From positions 264 through 64,263 of the forward strand of contig NZ_LMDB01000003.1 of the NCBI RefSeq assembly GCF_001425005.1: 64,000 bases of DNA, in the 5' to 3' direction. Both the position numbers and the translations under genes were made by a program. Under the pieces are notes generated by a model. That model worked only from the letters and a program-made list of their open reading frames with translations, was not told where the DNA came from and searched no databases. The DNA comes from Duganella sp. Root336D2. GTDB taxonomy: Bacteria > Pseudomonadota > Gammaproteobacteria > Burkholderiales > Burkholderiaceae_D. Below, piece by piece: positions 35,248 to 46,023 of this stretch. The number at the start of each line of letters is the position of its first letter. Position 1 is the stretch's first letter.

Positions 35248-36600
35248 TCAGGCCGCGCCGAAATGCACGGCCAGGGTGGAGCCCAGCCCCGACTCCACTG
35301 CGGTTTCGACCTGGCGCGCCAGGGTTGCCGCATTGTGGCTGGCCTGGCGGTCCATTTCGTCATCCGAATCGGCCAGCACGCCAGCATTCAGCGACATGCC
35401 ACCGAATACAAACAGGCGGTACACATCCGCCACCGTGATCTTGTGTACGTTGGCCAGCAACACCCAGTTGTCGGCGCCTTCGCTGACTCGCTTGCCGAAC
35501 TGCACTCGCGGCGGCGGCGCAATTTTCACTTTCGCCACCCAGCCGGGCGCCAGCATCTTCTCCAGCAAGGCGTCCATCTCATCGAAACCGAGACGGGTAC
35601 GGCCCCGTATCTCGGCCGAACTGACGGCCGCGTTGTCGCCCTGCTCGCGCGCCTCGTGCAGCACCTTCAGCACCGCCATGGCATCGACGAACTCACCGCC
35701 CGGCACCGCTTCGTGCCACCAGCGCTCGTACTTCACCACCGGCAGCGCTGCCGTCAGCAAGGCACCCAGCAGCGTGATCAGCCAGGAAACGTAAATCCAC
35801 AACAGGAACAATGGCAAGGCGGCCAGCGCGCCATAAATCTTCGAATAGGTCGGCGCCTGCGTAATGAAGATCGCAAACCCGCGCTTGGCCAGCTCGAACG
35901 AGACTGCGGCCAATGCGCCGCCGCAGATCGCGTCGCGCCAGTCGACCATCCGGTTCGGCACCGTGATGTAGAGGAAAGTGAAGGAAAGCGTCGTCAGCAG
36001 GACGGACAGCAGCGTATAGAAAATCGGCCCGGTGACCGATCCTACCAGCCCGCTGGTGGCATCGAACAAGTGGGTCGACAGGCTGATCGAGACGCCGATC
36101 AGCAAAGGGCCAAGGCTGATCAGCGCCCAGTACACCAGCACCCGCCGCACCAGCCGGCGCTCGCTCTTGACGCGCCAGATACGGTTGAAGGCGCGCTCGA
36201 TCATGCTCATCATTGCCACCGACGTCAGCACCAGCGTCACTGCACCCACTGCCGACAGGCGCGTCGCCTTGGCTGCAAACGTGGTGAGGTAACCCATGAT
36301 CGTGCTGGAAATCGCCTTCGGCATCACGCTCTTGATGAAATACGCTTCCAGTGCAGTGCGGAAGGTATTGAACATCGGGAAAGTGGTGAAAATCGCCAGC
36401 GCGATCGTCAGGACCGGCACCAGCGCAAAAACGGTGGTAAACGTCAGGCCGCCGGCCACCTGGGGCAGGCTTTCTTCGCGCAGGCGGCGGCGCGCGAACT
36501 GGATCAGGTCATGCAGTTCGCCCCACGAGAGCGCACGCAATTCCGCCACGCCTTTGGTGCAGGCGCGGGCTACGTTGGTATAGAGGGACTTAAAAACCAT
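35248..36600 (-). CDS. YihY/BrkB-family inner membrane protein
   Basis: 450 residues with six predicted membrane segments in the first ~300 (GGLTFTTVFALVPVLTIALAIFTTFPMF, VTLVLTSVAMMSMIERAFNRIWRV, LFLLWIYVSWLITLLGALLTAAL), followed by a long cytoplasmic tail with a winged-helix-like look (RTRLGFDEMDALLEKMLAPGWV). The family is not a ribonuclease despite old names; its function is unsettled. It converges on the hydrolase with a 7-base gap and is divergent from wrbA. Confidence 0.9.
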   Translation of the reverse strand: MVFKSLYTNVARACTKGVAELRALSWGELHDLIQFARRRLREESLPQVAGGLTFTTVFALVPVLTIALAIFTTFPMFNTFRTALEAYFIKSVMPKAISSTIMGYLTTFAAKATRLSAVGAVTLVLTSVAMMSMIERAFNRIWRVKSERRLVRRVLVYWALISLGPLLIGVSISLSTHLFDATSGLVGSVTGPIFYTLLSVLLTTLSFTFLYITVPNRMVDWRDAICGGALAAVSFELAKRGFAIFITQAPTYSKIYGALAALPLFLLWIYVSWLITLLGALLTAALPVVKYERWWHEAVPGGEFVDAMAVLKVLHEAREQGDNAAVSSAEIRGRTRLGFDEMDALLEKMLAPGWVAKVKIAPPPRVQFGKRVSEGADNWVLLANVHKITVADVYRLFVFGGMSLNAGVLADSDDEMDRQASHNAATLARQVETAVESGLGSTLAVHFGAA

Positions 36601-36629
36601 CAGTGAAACTTATTAGTCAGGCAACTTGA

Positions 36630-37662
<1,033 letters not shown>

Positions 37663-37664
37663 CT

Positions 37665-39077
37665 ATGGATAATTCCGCTTTCCTCGGCGCTTGCCGCGCC
37701 CTGCTTGGCGACGCGCACGTCATTGCCGGCGAGGCGGACATGGCGCCGTTCCTGCGCGATTGGCGCGGTCGTTTTACCGGCCGCGCTTTGGCTGTCCTGC
37801 GCCCAGCCGATACCGGACAAGTTGCAGCGGCCGTCAAGCTGTGCGTGGAAGCGCGTATTCCGATCGTGCCGCAAGGCGGCAATACGGGGCTGGTGCTGGG
37901 CAGCGTGCCCGATGCCAGCGGAACCGCCGTAGTGCTGTCGCTGGCGCGCATGCAGACGGTGCGCAAGGTGGATCCGGTCAACCGCACCATGACCGTCGAT
38001 GCAGGCGTGATCCTGCAGCGCGCGCAGGAGGCGGCGGCCGGGCAAGGCTGCCTGTTCCCGCTCTCGCTGGCGGCTGAAGGCAGCTGCACCATTGGCGGCA
38101 ACCTGTCCACCAATGCCGGTGGCACCGGCGTGCTTCGCTACGGCAATACGCGTGAGCTGTGCCTGGGGCTGGAAGTCGTCACGCCGCAAGGCGAGGTCTG
38201 GTCCGGGCTGCGTGGCCTGCGCAAGGATAACACCGGCTACGACCTGCGCGACCTTTTTATCGGGGCAGAAGGAACACTAGGCATCATTACCGGCGCGGTC
38301 CTCAAGCTTTATCCGCAGCCCAAAGCTTCCGTCACGGCGCTGGCTGCCATGGAAACGCCGGCGGCGGCACTGCGCCTCTTGTCCATCATGCAGGACCATT
38401 GCGGCGCGAGCCTGACCGGCTTCGAGCTCATGTCGGCATTTTGCCTGCGGCTGGTGGCCAGGCACTTTCCCGCGCTGCCACAGCCGCTGGCTGACGGACA
38501 CGCCCAATACGCCTTGCTGGAGCTCTCCAGCAGCGAATCGGAATCCCATGCTGCGGCGCTGCTCGAACGCGCACTTGGCGCCGCCCTCGGCGAAGGCGTG
38601 GTGCAGGACGCAGTCGTTGCCAGCTCCGCCGCGCAATCGCGCGGACTGTGGGACCTGCGCGAACATATTCCCTTGGCGCAGGCTGCCGACGGCAAGAACA
38701 TCAAGCACGATATTTCACTGCCGGTATCTTCGATTGCCGACTTCATCGCCAGCACCGAGCCTCAGTTGCAGGCAGCCTTCCCGGGATGCCAGCTGGTGTG
38801 TTTCGGCCACCTGGGCGATGGCAACCTGCATTTCAACGTTGCGCCGCCGGTTGGCGTAGCGAATGAAGACTTCCTGCAAAGCCAGGAGGCGGTCAACCGC
38901 GTGGTGCACGATGCGGTAGCTGCATTCGGCGGCTCGATTTCGGCCGAACATGGCATTGGCGCGCTGAAGCGCGACGAACTGGCGCGCTACAAGTCGCCGG
39001 TGGAGTTGAACCTGATGCGGGCAATCAAGGCCGCATTGGATCCTTTGGGCCTGATGAATCCAGGGAAAATAATATGA
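37665..39077 (+). CDS. FAD-linked oxidase (GlcD / D-2-hydroxyacid dehydrogenase type)
   Basis: 470 residues from ATG 37665, two bases after the DUF2069 stop. FAD_binding_4 domain with VPQGGNTGLVLGSVPD, AAEGSCTIGGNLSTNAGGTGVLRYGNTRE and FIGAEGTLGIITGAVLKL; C-terminal FAD-oxidase_C with CFGHLGDGNLHFNV and SISAEHGIGALKRDELARYKSP. It oxidises 2-hydroxyacids such as glycolate, D-lactate or 2-hydroxyglutarate. Glycolate oxidase partners GlcE/GlcF are absent, so a single-subunit dehydrogenase is likelier. A four-base overlap joins the next gene. Confidence 0.92.
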   Translation: MDNSAFLGACRALLGDAHVIAGEADMAPFLRDWRGRFTGRALAVLRPADTGQVAAAVKLCVEARIPIVPQGGNTGLVLGSVPDASGTAVVLSLARMQTVRKVDPVNRTMTVDAGVILQRAQEAAAGQGCLFPLSLAAEGSCTIGGNLSTNAGGTGVLRYGNTRELCLGLEVVTPQGEVWSGLRGLRKDNTGYDLRDLFIGAEGTLGIITGAVLKLYPQPKASVTALAAMETPAAALRLLSIMQDHCGASLTGFELMSAFCLRLVARHFPALPQPLADGHAQYALLELSSSESESHAAALLERALGAALGEGVVQDAVVASSAAQSRGLWDLREHIPLAQAADGKNIKHDISLPVSSIADFIASTEPQLQAAFPGCQLVCFGHLGDGNLHFNVAPPVGVANEDFLQSQEAVNRVVHDAVAAFGGSISAEHGIGALKRDELARYKSPVELNLMRAIKAALDPLGLMNPGKII

Positions 39078-39499
39078 AACTCCTGCCCTTGCTGCTGTTG
39101 TCGATGGCGCTTCCTGCAGGAGCGCAAGCCCTGCACAAGTGCACCATCGATGGGAAAGTCAGCTACTCGCAGCAGCCATGCGAGAAAGGCGTGGCCAGTA
39201 CGATTGCGGTGCCGGCCGCCCCAGCCCCGGATCCCGCCGCGGCGGCGAACCTGAAACGGCAGGAACGCGAGGCGGAAAAAATGGCCAGCCAGCGCCGCAA
39301 GCAGGAAGCGCGCGAGGAGCGCCAGAACCTGGCCGAGGCGCGGGCCGTGGCCAGCCATAATAAGAAATGCAAGAAGCTCCAGATGCAGCATAAATGGGCG
39401 GAGGAAGACGCGCGTGGCGCCACGCTCCAGAATACTGAACGCGCCAGGGTAAAGGCTAAACGCGCCGGCGACATGTACCAGCTGGAATGCGGCGGCTGA
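39074..39499 (+). CDS. DUF4124-type periplasmic protein
   Basis: 141 residues with a signal peptide (LLPLLLLSMALPAGAQA) and the DUF4124 core HKCTIDGKVSYSQQPCEKG. The rest is a long charged helix (REAEKMASQRRKQEAREERQ). Function unknown; the family is common in Burkholderiales envelopes. Its end overlaps the permease start by 13 bases. Confidence 0.85.
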   Translation: MKLLPLLLLSMALPAGAQALHKCTIDGKVSYSQQPCEKGVASTIAVPAAPAPDPAAAANLKRQEREAEKMASQRRKQEAREERQNLAEARAVASHNKKCKKLQMQHKWAEEDARGATLQNTERARVKAKRAGDMYQLECGG

Positions 39500-42030
39500 C
39501 ACGCTGGCTGGCCGTCGGTGAATGGCGCTCGCATCCGGTGCGGGCCCTGACCGCCATCGCGGCGATCGCGATCGGCGTGGCGCTGGGATTTGCCATCCAC
39601 CTTGTCAATGCAGCGGCGCTGAACGAGTTCACGACCGCGGTCCACAGCTTGTCGGGGCAGGCAGATGTCCTGGTGAGCGGCACCGAAACCACGTTTGACG
39701 AAGCGGTCTACCCGGTGCTCGCGCGCCTGCCGGAAGTGGCAGTGGCCTCGCCCGTGCTCGAATTTGATGCGTCGATGCCCGGTGCGCGGCAGGCACTGAA
39801 AATCATCGGCCTGGATGTGTTCCGGGCCGGCTTTATCACGCCGGACCTGATCGGCGCGCCGGAACAAGACCTTCCTTACGACACGCTGGCTGACGATGCG
39901 ATCTTCCTCTCGCCTGCCGCCATGAACTGGCTGCAATCGAGGCCTGGCGGCGAGCTTCGGCTGCAAGCGGGCAGCAAGGTGGCGGTCCTGCGCGTCGCCG
40001 GTTCGCTGCAGCGGGCGCGCGTGGGCCAGCGTTTTGCGGTCATGGATATCGCGGCGGCGCAATGGCAGTTCCAGCGCCTGGGCAAGCTGTCGCGCGTCGA
40101 CCTGAAGCTGCGCGACGGTGTGGATCGGGGCGCATTCGAACGCTCCCTGGCGGCGCGCCTGGAGCGGGAGTTTCCGGGCCGTTTCCGGGTCGGCCAGCCG
40201 GACGATGCCGAGCAGGAAAGCCGCAACGCCAACCTGAGCCGGGCATACCGCGTCAACCTGAGCGTGCTCGCGCTGGTTGCGCTGTTCACTGGCGCATTCC
40301 TGGTGTTCTCGTCGCAGGCGCTGTCCGTGCTGCGGCGTCGCAGCGAGTTTGCGCTGTTACGGGTACTGGGACTCGAACGGCGCCATTTGATTCGCCAGGT
40401 ACTGCTGGAAGGCGCGCTATTGGGCAGCATCGGCTCCGCGCTTGGCGTCGCCGGCGGCTATGCGCTGGCTGCGGCAGTTTTGCGCTTGTTTGGCGGCGAC
40501 CTCGGTGCCGGCTACTTTGCCGGCGTCCAGCCAAGCGTGCAATGGGCACCGGCTGCGGCGCTGGCCTACTTTACGCTCGGGCTGGGCGTAGCCTTGCTGG
40601 GCGGACTGGCACCGGCGTTTGACGCCGCCCGTGCGCGGCCCGCCGTCGCGCTCAAGGCGGGCACCGACGAAACCGCACTGCGGCCGTTGTCCCGCCCCTG
40701 GCCGGGCCTCGCCTGCCTCGCTTTGGCAGGCGCCATGACGTTTGCGCCACCGGTGCTTGAGTTGCCGATCTTCGGCTACCTTTCCATCGCCCTGCTCCTG
40801 GTTGGCGCCATCGCCTTGATGCCGCGGCTCTCGGGCATGGCGTTCACAGCACTTTCCCGCCGCAAAACGGCAAACCCCGTCCGCGCCATGGCGCTGGCGC
40901 GGCTCGCCAACGCATCGGGCCAGGCTGGCATCGCGCTGGGCGGCGTGCTGGCCAGCTTCAGCCTGATGGTGGCAATGGCCATCATGGTGGCCAGCTTCAG
41001 GACTTCCGTCGATGACTGGGTGCTGCGCATCCTGCCGGCCGACGTGTACGCACGCGCCGCATCGGCCGGCACCACAGGCGGCCTTTCGCATGCAGAACAG
41101 GACGCCCTGCGCGCGGTTCCCGGCGTCGCACGCATCGAGTTCCTGCGCGTACGCTCGGTCTCGCTGGCGCCCGACCGCGCCAACGTGGCCATACTGGCGC
41201 GCGATGTCGACCCTGACGATCCCGGACGTGCGATGGTGCTGGTCGACGGTTCGGCGCACGCCGGGACCGTGGGCGCCTCCGCGACGCTGCCTCCGGCCTG
41301 GGTCTCGGAAGCCATGTCCGACCTGTACGGCTTGCAGCCCGGCGCCAAGCTGCGCCTGCCGCTGCAAGGCCGGTATCGCGAATTCCGCATCGCCGGCATC
41401 TGGCGCGACTACGCCCGTGCTGGCGGCGCCGTGATCGTGCGCCGCTCCGACTACATCGCGCTTACAGGCGACCGCGACGCCGGCGATGCGGCCATCTGGC
41501 TCGCCAAGAACACCGGCGCAGCGCAGGTGCAGGAAAACATCCGCAAACTTCCCTTCGGCGAGCTGGTTGAAACCAGCGTCCCCTCCGAAATTCGCAACCT
41601 GACGCTGAAAATCTTCGACCGCAGCTTTGCCGTCACCTACCTGCTGGAAGCCATCGCCATCGTGATCGGCCTGTTTGGCGTCGCCGCCACATTTTCCGCC
41701 CAGACGCTGGCAAGGGCGCGCGAATTCGGCATGCTGCGCCACGTCGGCGTCACGCGCGGCCAGGTACTCGGCATCCTGGCGCTGGAGGGTGCCGCCCTGA
41801 CCACGCTCGGCATCCTGGCCGGCTTCGCGCTTGGCTGGGTTATCAGCCTGGTCCTGGTCCACGTCATCAACCCGCAATCCTTCCACTGGACGATGCAAAT
41901 GCACTATCCCTGGCCGCTGCTGGCCACTGTCGCCCTGGCGCTGCTGCTGTCCTCGGCCGCAACCGCACTGATCGCAGGCCGGCAGGCGCTGTCCGACGGC
42001 CCGATCCGCGCCGTCAGGGAGGACTGGTGA
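39487..42030 (+). CDS. FtsX-like ABC transporter permease (MacB/LolC-type)
   Basis: 847 residues. An N-terminal transmembrane helix (ALTAIAAIAIGVALGFAIHLV) is followed by a periplasmic MacB_PCD-like domain, three helices (~250-390), a second periplasmic domain, and three terminal helices (SFAVTYLLEAIAIVIGLFGVAAT...). Two FtsX units are fused in one chain, as in the YbbP group. Such permeases need a MacB/LolD-like ATPase, and none is adjacent here. The downstream AttH-like gene overlaps its stop codon. Role: likely movement of lipid or hydrophobic matter from the inner membrane. Confidence 0.88.
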   Translation: MRRLTRWLAVGEWRSHPVRALTAIAAIAIGVALGFAIHLVNAAALNEFTTAVHSLSGQADVLVSGTETTFDEAVYPVLARLPEVAVASPVLEFDASMPGARQALKIIGLDVFRAGFITPDLIGAPEQDLPYDTLADDAIFLSPAAMNWLQSRPGGELRLQAGSKVAVLRVAGSLQRARVGQRFAVMDIAAAQWQFQRLGKLSRVDLKLRDGVDRGAFERSLAARLEREFPGRFRVGQPDDAEQESRNANLSRAYRVNLSVLALVALFTGAFLVFSSQALSVLRRRSEFALLRVLGLERRHLIRQVLLEGALLGSIGSALGVAGGYALAAAVLRLFGGDLGAGYFAGVQPSVQWAPAAALAYFTLGLGVALLGGLAPAFDAARARPAVALKAGTDETALRPLSRPWPGLACLALAGAMTFAPPVLELPIFGYLSIALLLVGAIALMPRLSGMAFTALSRRKTANPVRAMALARLANASGQAGIALGGVLASFSLMVAMAIMVASFRTSVDDWVLRILPADVYARAASAGTTGGLSHAEQDALRAVPGVARIEFLRVRSVSLAPDRANVAILARDVDPDDPGRAMVLVDGSAHAGTVGASATLPPAWVSEAMSDLYGLQPGAKLRLPLQGRYREFRIAGIWRDYARAGGAVIVRRSDYIALTGDRDAGDAAIWLAKNTGAAQVQENIRKLPFGELVETSVPSEIRNLTLKIFDRSFAVTYLLEAIAIVIGLFGVAATFSAQTLARAREFGMLRHVGVTRGQVLGILALEGAALTTLGILAGFALGWVISLVLVHVINPQSFHWTMQMHYPWPLLATVALALLLSSAATALIAGRQALSDGPIRAVREDW

Positions 42031-43097
42031 TGCGCGCCCTGCTTTGCACCCTGCTTGCGCTGGCATTCAGCCTGCCCTTGCAAGCTGCCGAATTCACGCC
42101 GGTAACGCCCGGCGCCCGACTGCAGTTCCCGCGCGATTTCGGCGCCCACCCCGGCTTCAAGACGGAATGGTGGTACGCCACCGGCTGGCTGGACACCGGG
42201 GATGGCCGCCAGCTCGGCTACCAGGTGACCTTCTTCCGCAGCAGCACCGGCCACGGTCGCGACAACCCGAGCCAGTTCGCGCCGAAAGACATCATCGTCG
42301 CCCACGTCGCCCTGTCCGACCCGTCGCAGGGCAAGCTGCTGCACGACCAGCGCACCGCCCGCGCAGGTTTCGGCCTGGCCAGCGCCGCCACGCAAGACAC
42401 CAGCGTGCAACTGGATGGCTGGCGCCTGCTGCGCGCCGAAGACGGGACTTATCATATCGACATCAATGCCGCTGAATTTGCGCTCGCACTGAAGTTGCAG
42501 CCGACGCAGCCCGTGCTGCTGCAAGGCGACGCCGGGTTCTCCCGGAAGGGCCCGAAACCTGAGCAGGCAAGTTATTACTATAGCAAGCCGCAACTGCGCA
42601 CCAGCGGCACCCTGACCCGCCGCAACACCGCCCCGCAGGCGGTGCAGGGCGTGACCTGGCTCGATCACGAATGGTCAAGCCAGGTGCTCGATCCCGCCGC
42701 CGCGGGATGGGACTGGGCCGGCATCAATTTGCACGACGGCGGCGCCTTGATGGCATTCCAGATAAGGGACCGCCAAGGTGGTAAACTGTGGGCCCACGCG
42801 ACATGGCGCGATGCATCCGGTAAGATCACCCACTATTCGCAGGACCAGGTCAGTTTTACGCCGCAGGTGCGATGGAAATCGCCGCGCACCCAAGCCGAGT
42901 ATCCCGTCGCCACCCTGATCTCCACCGGTTCCGAAGAGTGGCAGGTCAGTCCTTTGCAGCAGGACCAGGAACTGGATTCGCGCCGCTCGACTGGCGCGGT
43001 GTATTGGGAAGGCGCGGTGACTGTCACGCGAGGCGGCAAGCCGGCAGGACGCGGCTACCTGGAATTGACGGGCTATGTCCGTCCTATGAAACTTTGA
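42030..43097 (+). CDS. AttH-like / lipocalin-like exported protein (carotenoid 1,2-hydratase family)
   Basis: 355 residues; ATG overlaps the permease TGA. Signal peptide LLCTLLALAFSLPLQAA. The core HPGFKTEWWYATGWLDTGDGRQLGYQVTFF and later GVTWLDHEWSSQVLD, GWDWAGINLHDGGALMAFQIRD are typical of the AttH/CrtC-like double-lipocalin fold. It probably binds a hydrophobic ligand in the periplasm and works with the FtsX-like permease. Carotenoid hydration is unlikely, since no carotenoid genes are nearby. Confidence 0.88.
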   Translation: MRALLCTLLALAFSLPLQAAEFTPVTPGARLQFPRDFGAHPGFKTEWWYATGWLDTGDGRQLGYQVTFFRSSTGHGRDNPSQFAPKDIIVAHVALSDPSQGKLLHDQRTARAGFGLASAATQDTSVQLDGWRLLRAEDGTYHIDINAAEFALALKLQPTQPVLLQGDAGFSRKGPKPEQASYYYSKPQLRTSGTLTRRNTAPQAVQGVTWLDHEWSSQVLDPAAAGWDWAGINLHDGGALMAFQIRDRQGGKLWAHATWRDASGKITHYSQDQVSFTPQVRWKSPRTQAEYPVATLISTGSEEWQVSPLQQDQELDSRRSTGAVYWEGAVTVTRGGKPAGRGYLELTGYVRPMKL

Positions 43098-43117
43098 ACA
43101 AGAACGTAGAATACGCA

Positions 43118-44935
43118 ATGAGCACCACCAAAAACGGTCAGCCAGAAGCCCGAGAACTCACGAAAGGCAGCCTGGCGGCCTTCAAGGGCCTGCTGCCCTT
43201 CCTCAAGCCTTACCGCAACCGCTTCGTCATCGCAGGCATCGCGCTGGTGGTCGCCGCCGCCTCCACGCTGGCGATTCCGTATGCCTTCAAGCAGATGATC
43301 GACCTGGGCTTCGGCGCCGATGCGGGCGTGCGCAGCGCGGCCCACGTGAATCAGGTGTTCCTGGCCCTGTTTGCGGTAGCCACGGTGCTGGCGCTGGCGA
43401 CCGCGGCGCGTTTTTACAGCGTGTCCTGGCTCGGCGAGCGCGTGACCGCCGATATCCGCAACGCGGTGTATTCGCACGTGGTGCAGCAAAGCCCGGAATT
43501 CTTCGAGACCACGAAAACGGGCGAAGTGCTGTCGCGCCTGACCACCGACACCACCCTGATCCAGAGCGTGGTGGGCACCAGTATTTCGATGGCCCTGCGT
43601 AATGTGCTGCTGTTCCTGGGCGGCCTGGTGATGCTGTTCATTACCAGCCCCAAGCTGTCCTCGATCATCATCGGCCTGCTGGTGCTGACCGTGCTGCCGA
43701 TCGTGATCTTCGGCCGCCGCGTGCGCAAGCTGTCGCGCGATTCGCAGGACCGCGTGGCTGACGCCTCGGCCATGGCCGGCGAGATCCTGAACGCCATGCC
43801 GACAGTGCAAGCCTTCACCCACGAAGGCCTGGAAGCGAAGCGCTTCGGCAGTTCCGTCGAAGGCGCTTTCAGCACGGCGATGCGCCGCATCCAGGCGCGT
43901 GCCTTCCTGACCATGCTGGCGATCGTGCTGGTATTCGGCACCATCGTATTCGTGCTGTGGCTGGGCGCGCACGCGGTGCTGGAAGGCACCATGACCGGCG
44001 GCGACCTGGGTCAGTTCATCCTGTACGCCTCCATCGTCGCCGGCGCGATCGGCGCACTGTCTGAAGTCATGGGCGAGGCCCAGCGTGCGGCCGGCGCCAC
44101 CGAACGCCTGCTCGAGCTGCTGGCCGTTCGCTCCGATATCCAGAACCCTGCGCTGCCCCAGGCCCTGCCGCCGCGCGCCGCCAATGGCGCGGCCCTCAGC
44201 CTGTCGGACGTGACGTTCAGCTACCCATCGCGTCCCGACACCCTGGCCCTGGACCATGTGACGCTCGACATCAAGCCGGGCGAAACCATTGCCGTCGTCG
44301 GCCCTTCCGGCGCCGGCAAGACCACGCTGTTCCAGATGCTGCTGCGCTTCTACGATCCGCAGTCCGGCGCAATCCGCCTGGACGGCACCGATATCCGCCT
44401 GCTGGACCTGCACACCCTGCGCGGCGCCATCGGCATCGTGCCGCAGGATACCGTGATCTTCTCGGCCGACGCGATGGAGAACATCCGTTACGGCCGCGCA
44501 GACGCGACCGACCAGGAAGTGATCCAGGCCGCGCGCCTGGCCGCTGCCCACGAATTCATCGAGCGCCTGCCGCACGGCTACAAGTCCTTCCTCGGCGAAC
44601 GCGGCGTGCGCCTGTCCGGCGGACAACGCCAGCGCATCGCCATCGCACGCGCGCTGCTGAAGAATCCTCCACTGCTGCTGCTCGATGAAGCGACCAGCGC
44701 ACTGGACGCCGAATCCGAACGCCTGGTGCAAGGTGCGCTGGAAGCGGCCATGGTTGGCCGTACCACCATCATCATCGCGCACCGCCTGGCCACCGTGCAG
44801 CGCGCCGACCGCATCATCGTCATGGAAGACGGCAAGATCGTCGAGACCGGCACCCACCAGACGCTGGTGGCGCTGGGCGGCATCTACGCCAACCTGGCGG
44901 CGCTGCAGTTCCATCATGTCCACGTGACGCATTGA
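43118..44935 (+). CDS. ABC exporter, MsbA/LmrA-like (fused membrane and ATPase)
   Basis: 605 residues from ATG 43118. Six-helix membrane domain (~30-320), then ATPase: Walker A VGPSGAGKTTLFQ, Q-loop IGIVPQDTVIFS, signature LSGGQRQRIAIARAL, Walker B LLLLDEATSALD, switch HRLA. A homodimeric type IV exporter of lipids or drugs. The substrate is unknown. It precedes a threonine aldolase with a short gap and sits in the same direction as the permease cluster. Confidence 0.93.
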   Translation: MSTTKNGQPEARELTKGSLAAFKGLLPFLKPYRNRFVIAGIALVVAAASTLAIPYAFKQMIDLGFGADAGVRSAAHVNQVFLALFAVATVLALATAARFYSVSWLGERVTADIRNAVYSHVVQQSPEFFETTKTGEVLSRLTTDTTLIQSVVGTSISMALRNVLLFLGGLVMLFITSPKLSSIIIGLLVLTVLPIVIFGRRVRKLSRDSQDRVADASAMAGEILNAMPTVQAFTHEGLEAKRFGSSVEGAFSTAMRRIQARAFLTMLAIVLVFGTIVFVLWLGAHAVLEGTMTGGDLGQFILYASIVAGAIGALSEVMGEAQRAAGATERLLELLAVRSDIQNPALPQALPPRAANGAALSLSDVTFSYPSRPDTLALDHVTLDIKPGETIAVVGPSGAGKTTLFQMLLRFYDPQSGAIRLDGTDIRLLDLHTLRGAIGIVPQDTVIFSADAMENIRYGRADATDQEVIQAARLAAAHEFIERLPHGYKSFLGERGVRLSGGQRQRIAIARALLKNPPLLLLDEATSALDAESERLVQGALEAAMVGRTTIIIAHRLATVQRADRIIVMEDGKIVETGTHQTLVALGGIYANLAALQFHHVHVTH

Positions 44936-44943
44936 GGCGCAAC

Positions 44944-46023
44944 GTGACCGACGCTGAACTGCGCCAGGGTTGCCATACGGTCCTGCCGGGCCATCGCCAG
45001 CCTTCGCCGGCCGCAACCTTTGCCGCCATGGCCGCCTGGTGCGAAGCCAACGGCATTGCCCACGACGTGTATGGCGAAGGCGAGCTGATCCAGTCCTTCG
45101 AGCAGAAGACCGCCGGCCTGCTGGGCTTTGAGGCGGCCGCCTTCTGCATCACCGGCACCATGACCCAGGTCACGGCGCTGCGCCTGGCCTGCATGGAGCG
45201 CGCCAGCCGCCTGGTGGCGCTGCATCCAACGGCGCACATCTTCAAGCATGAGCGCAGCAATCACCAGTTGCTGGAGCATTTCCAGGCCATCCAGCTGGGC
45301 GACCTGCATCGCCCGTTCACGCTCGGCGAGTTGCAGTCCGTGCCGGATCGCCTGGCCGCCGTGTCGCTGGAACTGCCCGCGCGCGAACTGGGCGGCCAGT
45401 CGCCGCGCTGGGATGAACTGGCAGCGATCAAAAACCACTGCCGCGAACAAGGCATCCACTTGCACATGGACGGCGCGCGCCTGTGGGAAGCTGCTGCAGG
45501 ATATGGCCGTTCGCCGGCCGAAGTGGCGGCAGGCTTCGACAGCGTCTACGTTTCACTGTACAAGGGTATCGGCGGCCTGGGTGGCGCCATGCTGCTGGGC
45601 AGCCGCGCCTTCATCGCCCGCGCCCAGGAATGGTTCCGCCGCCAGGGCGGCAACGTGATCCACCGCACGCCATACGTGGCAGCCGCCGCGATGCAGTTCG
45701 ATGCACGCCTGGCGGCCATGCCGGAATATTTCCGCCGTACGCAATGGCTGTACGACACCCTGCGCGACTACCCGCGCCTGCGCGCCAATCCTTCGCAGCC
45801 GCATGCGAACATGCTGCATATCCATGTGCCGCTTGAACGCGACCGCCTGCTGCAGATTCGTAATGAAACTGCCGCCCATCACGGCGTATGGCTGCTGAAC
45901 CGCGCGGCCCATGCACAACTGCCCGGCACCAGCTATACCGAATGGTATGTCGGCGACAACCTGCTCACATTATCGGACGAACAAGTCCGCCACGCCCTCA
46001 CTTTATGGAGCGACGCGCTATGA
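44944..46023 (+). CDS. Low-specificity L-threonine aldolase family (beta-eliminating lyase)
   Basis: 359 residues from a GTG at 44944 with GAGG upstream; a TTG at 44932 overlapping the previous stop is the alternative. Fold type I PLP enzyme: YGEGELIQSFEQKTAGLLGFE, HPTAHIFKHE, HMDGARLWEAAAGYG (Asp contacting PLP), and PLP Lys in VYVSLYKGIGGLGGAML. It splits threonine or allo-threonine to glycine and acetaldehyde. The last bases overlap the RNA helicase ATG. Confidence 0.88.
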   Translation: MTDAELRQGCHTVLPGHRQPSPAATFAAMAAWCEANGIAHDVYGEGELIQSFEQKTAGLLGFEAAAFCITGTMTQVTALRLACMERASRLVALHPTAHIFKHERSNHQLLEHFQAIQLGDLHRPFTLGELQSVPDRLAAVSLELPARELGGQSPRWDELAAIKNHCREQGIHLHMDGARLWEAAAGYGRSPAEVAAGFDSVYVSLYKGIGGLGGAMLLGSRAFIARAQEWFRRQGGNVIHRTPYVAAAAMQFDARLAAMPEYFRRTQWLYDTLRDYPRLRANPSQPHANMLHIHVPLERDRLLQIRNETAAHHGVWLLNRAAHAQLPGTSYTEWYVGDNLLTLSDEQVRHALTLWSDAL

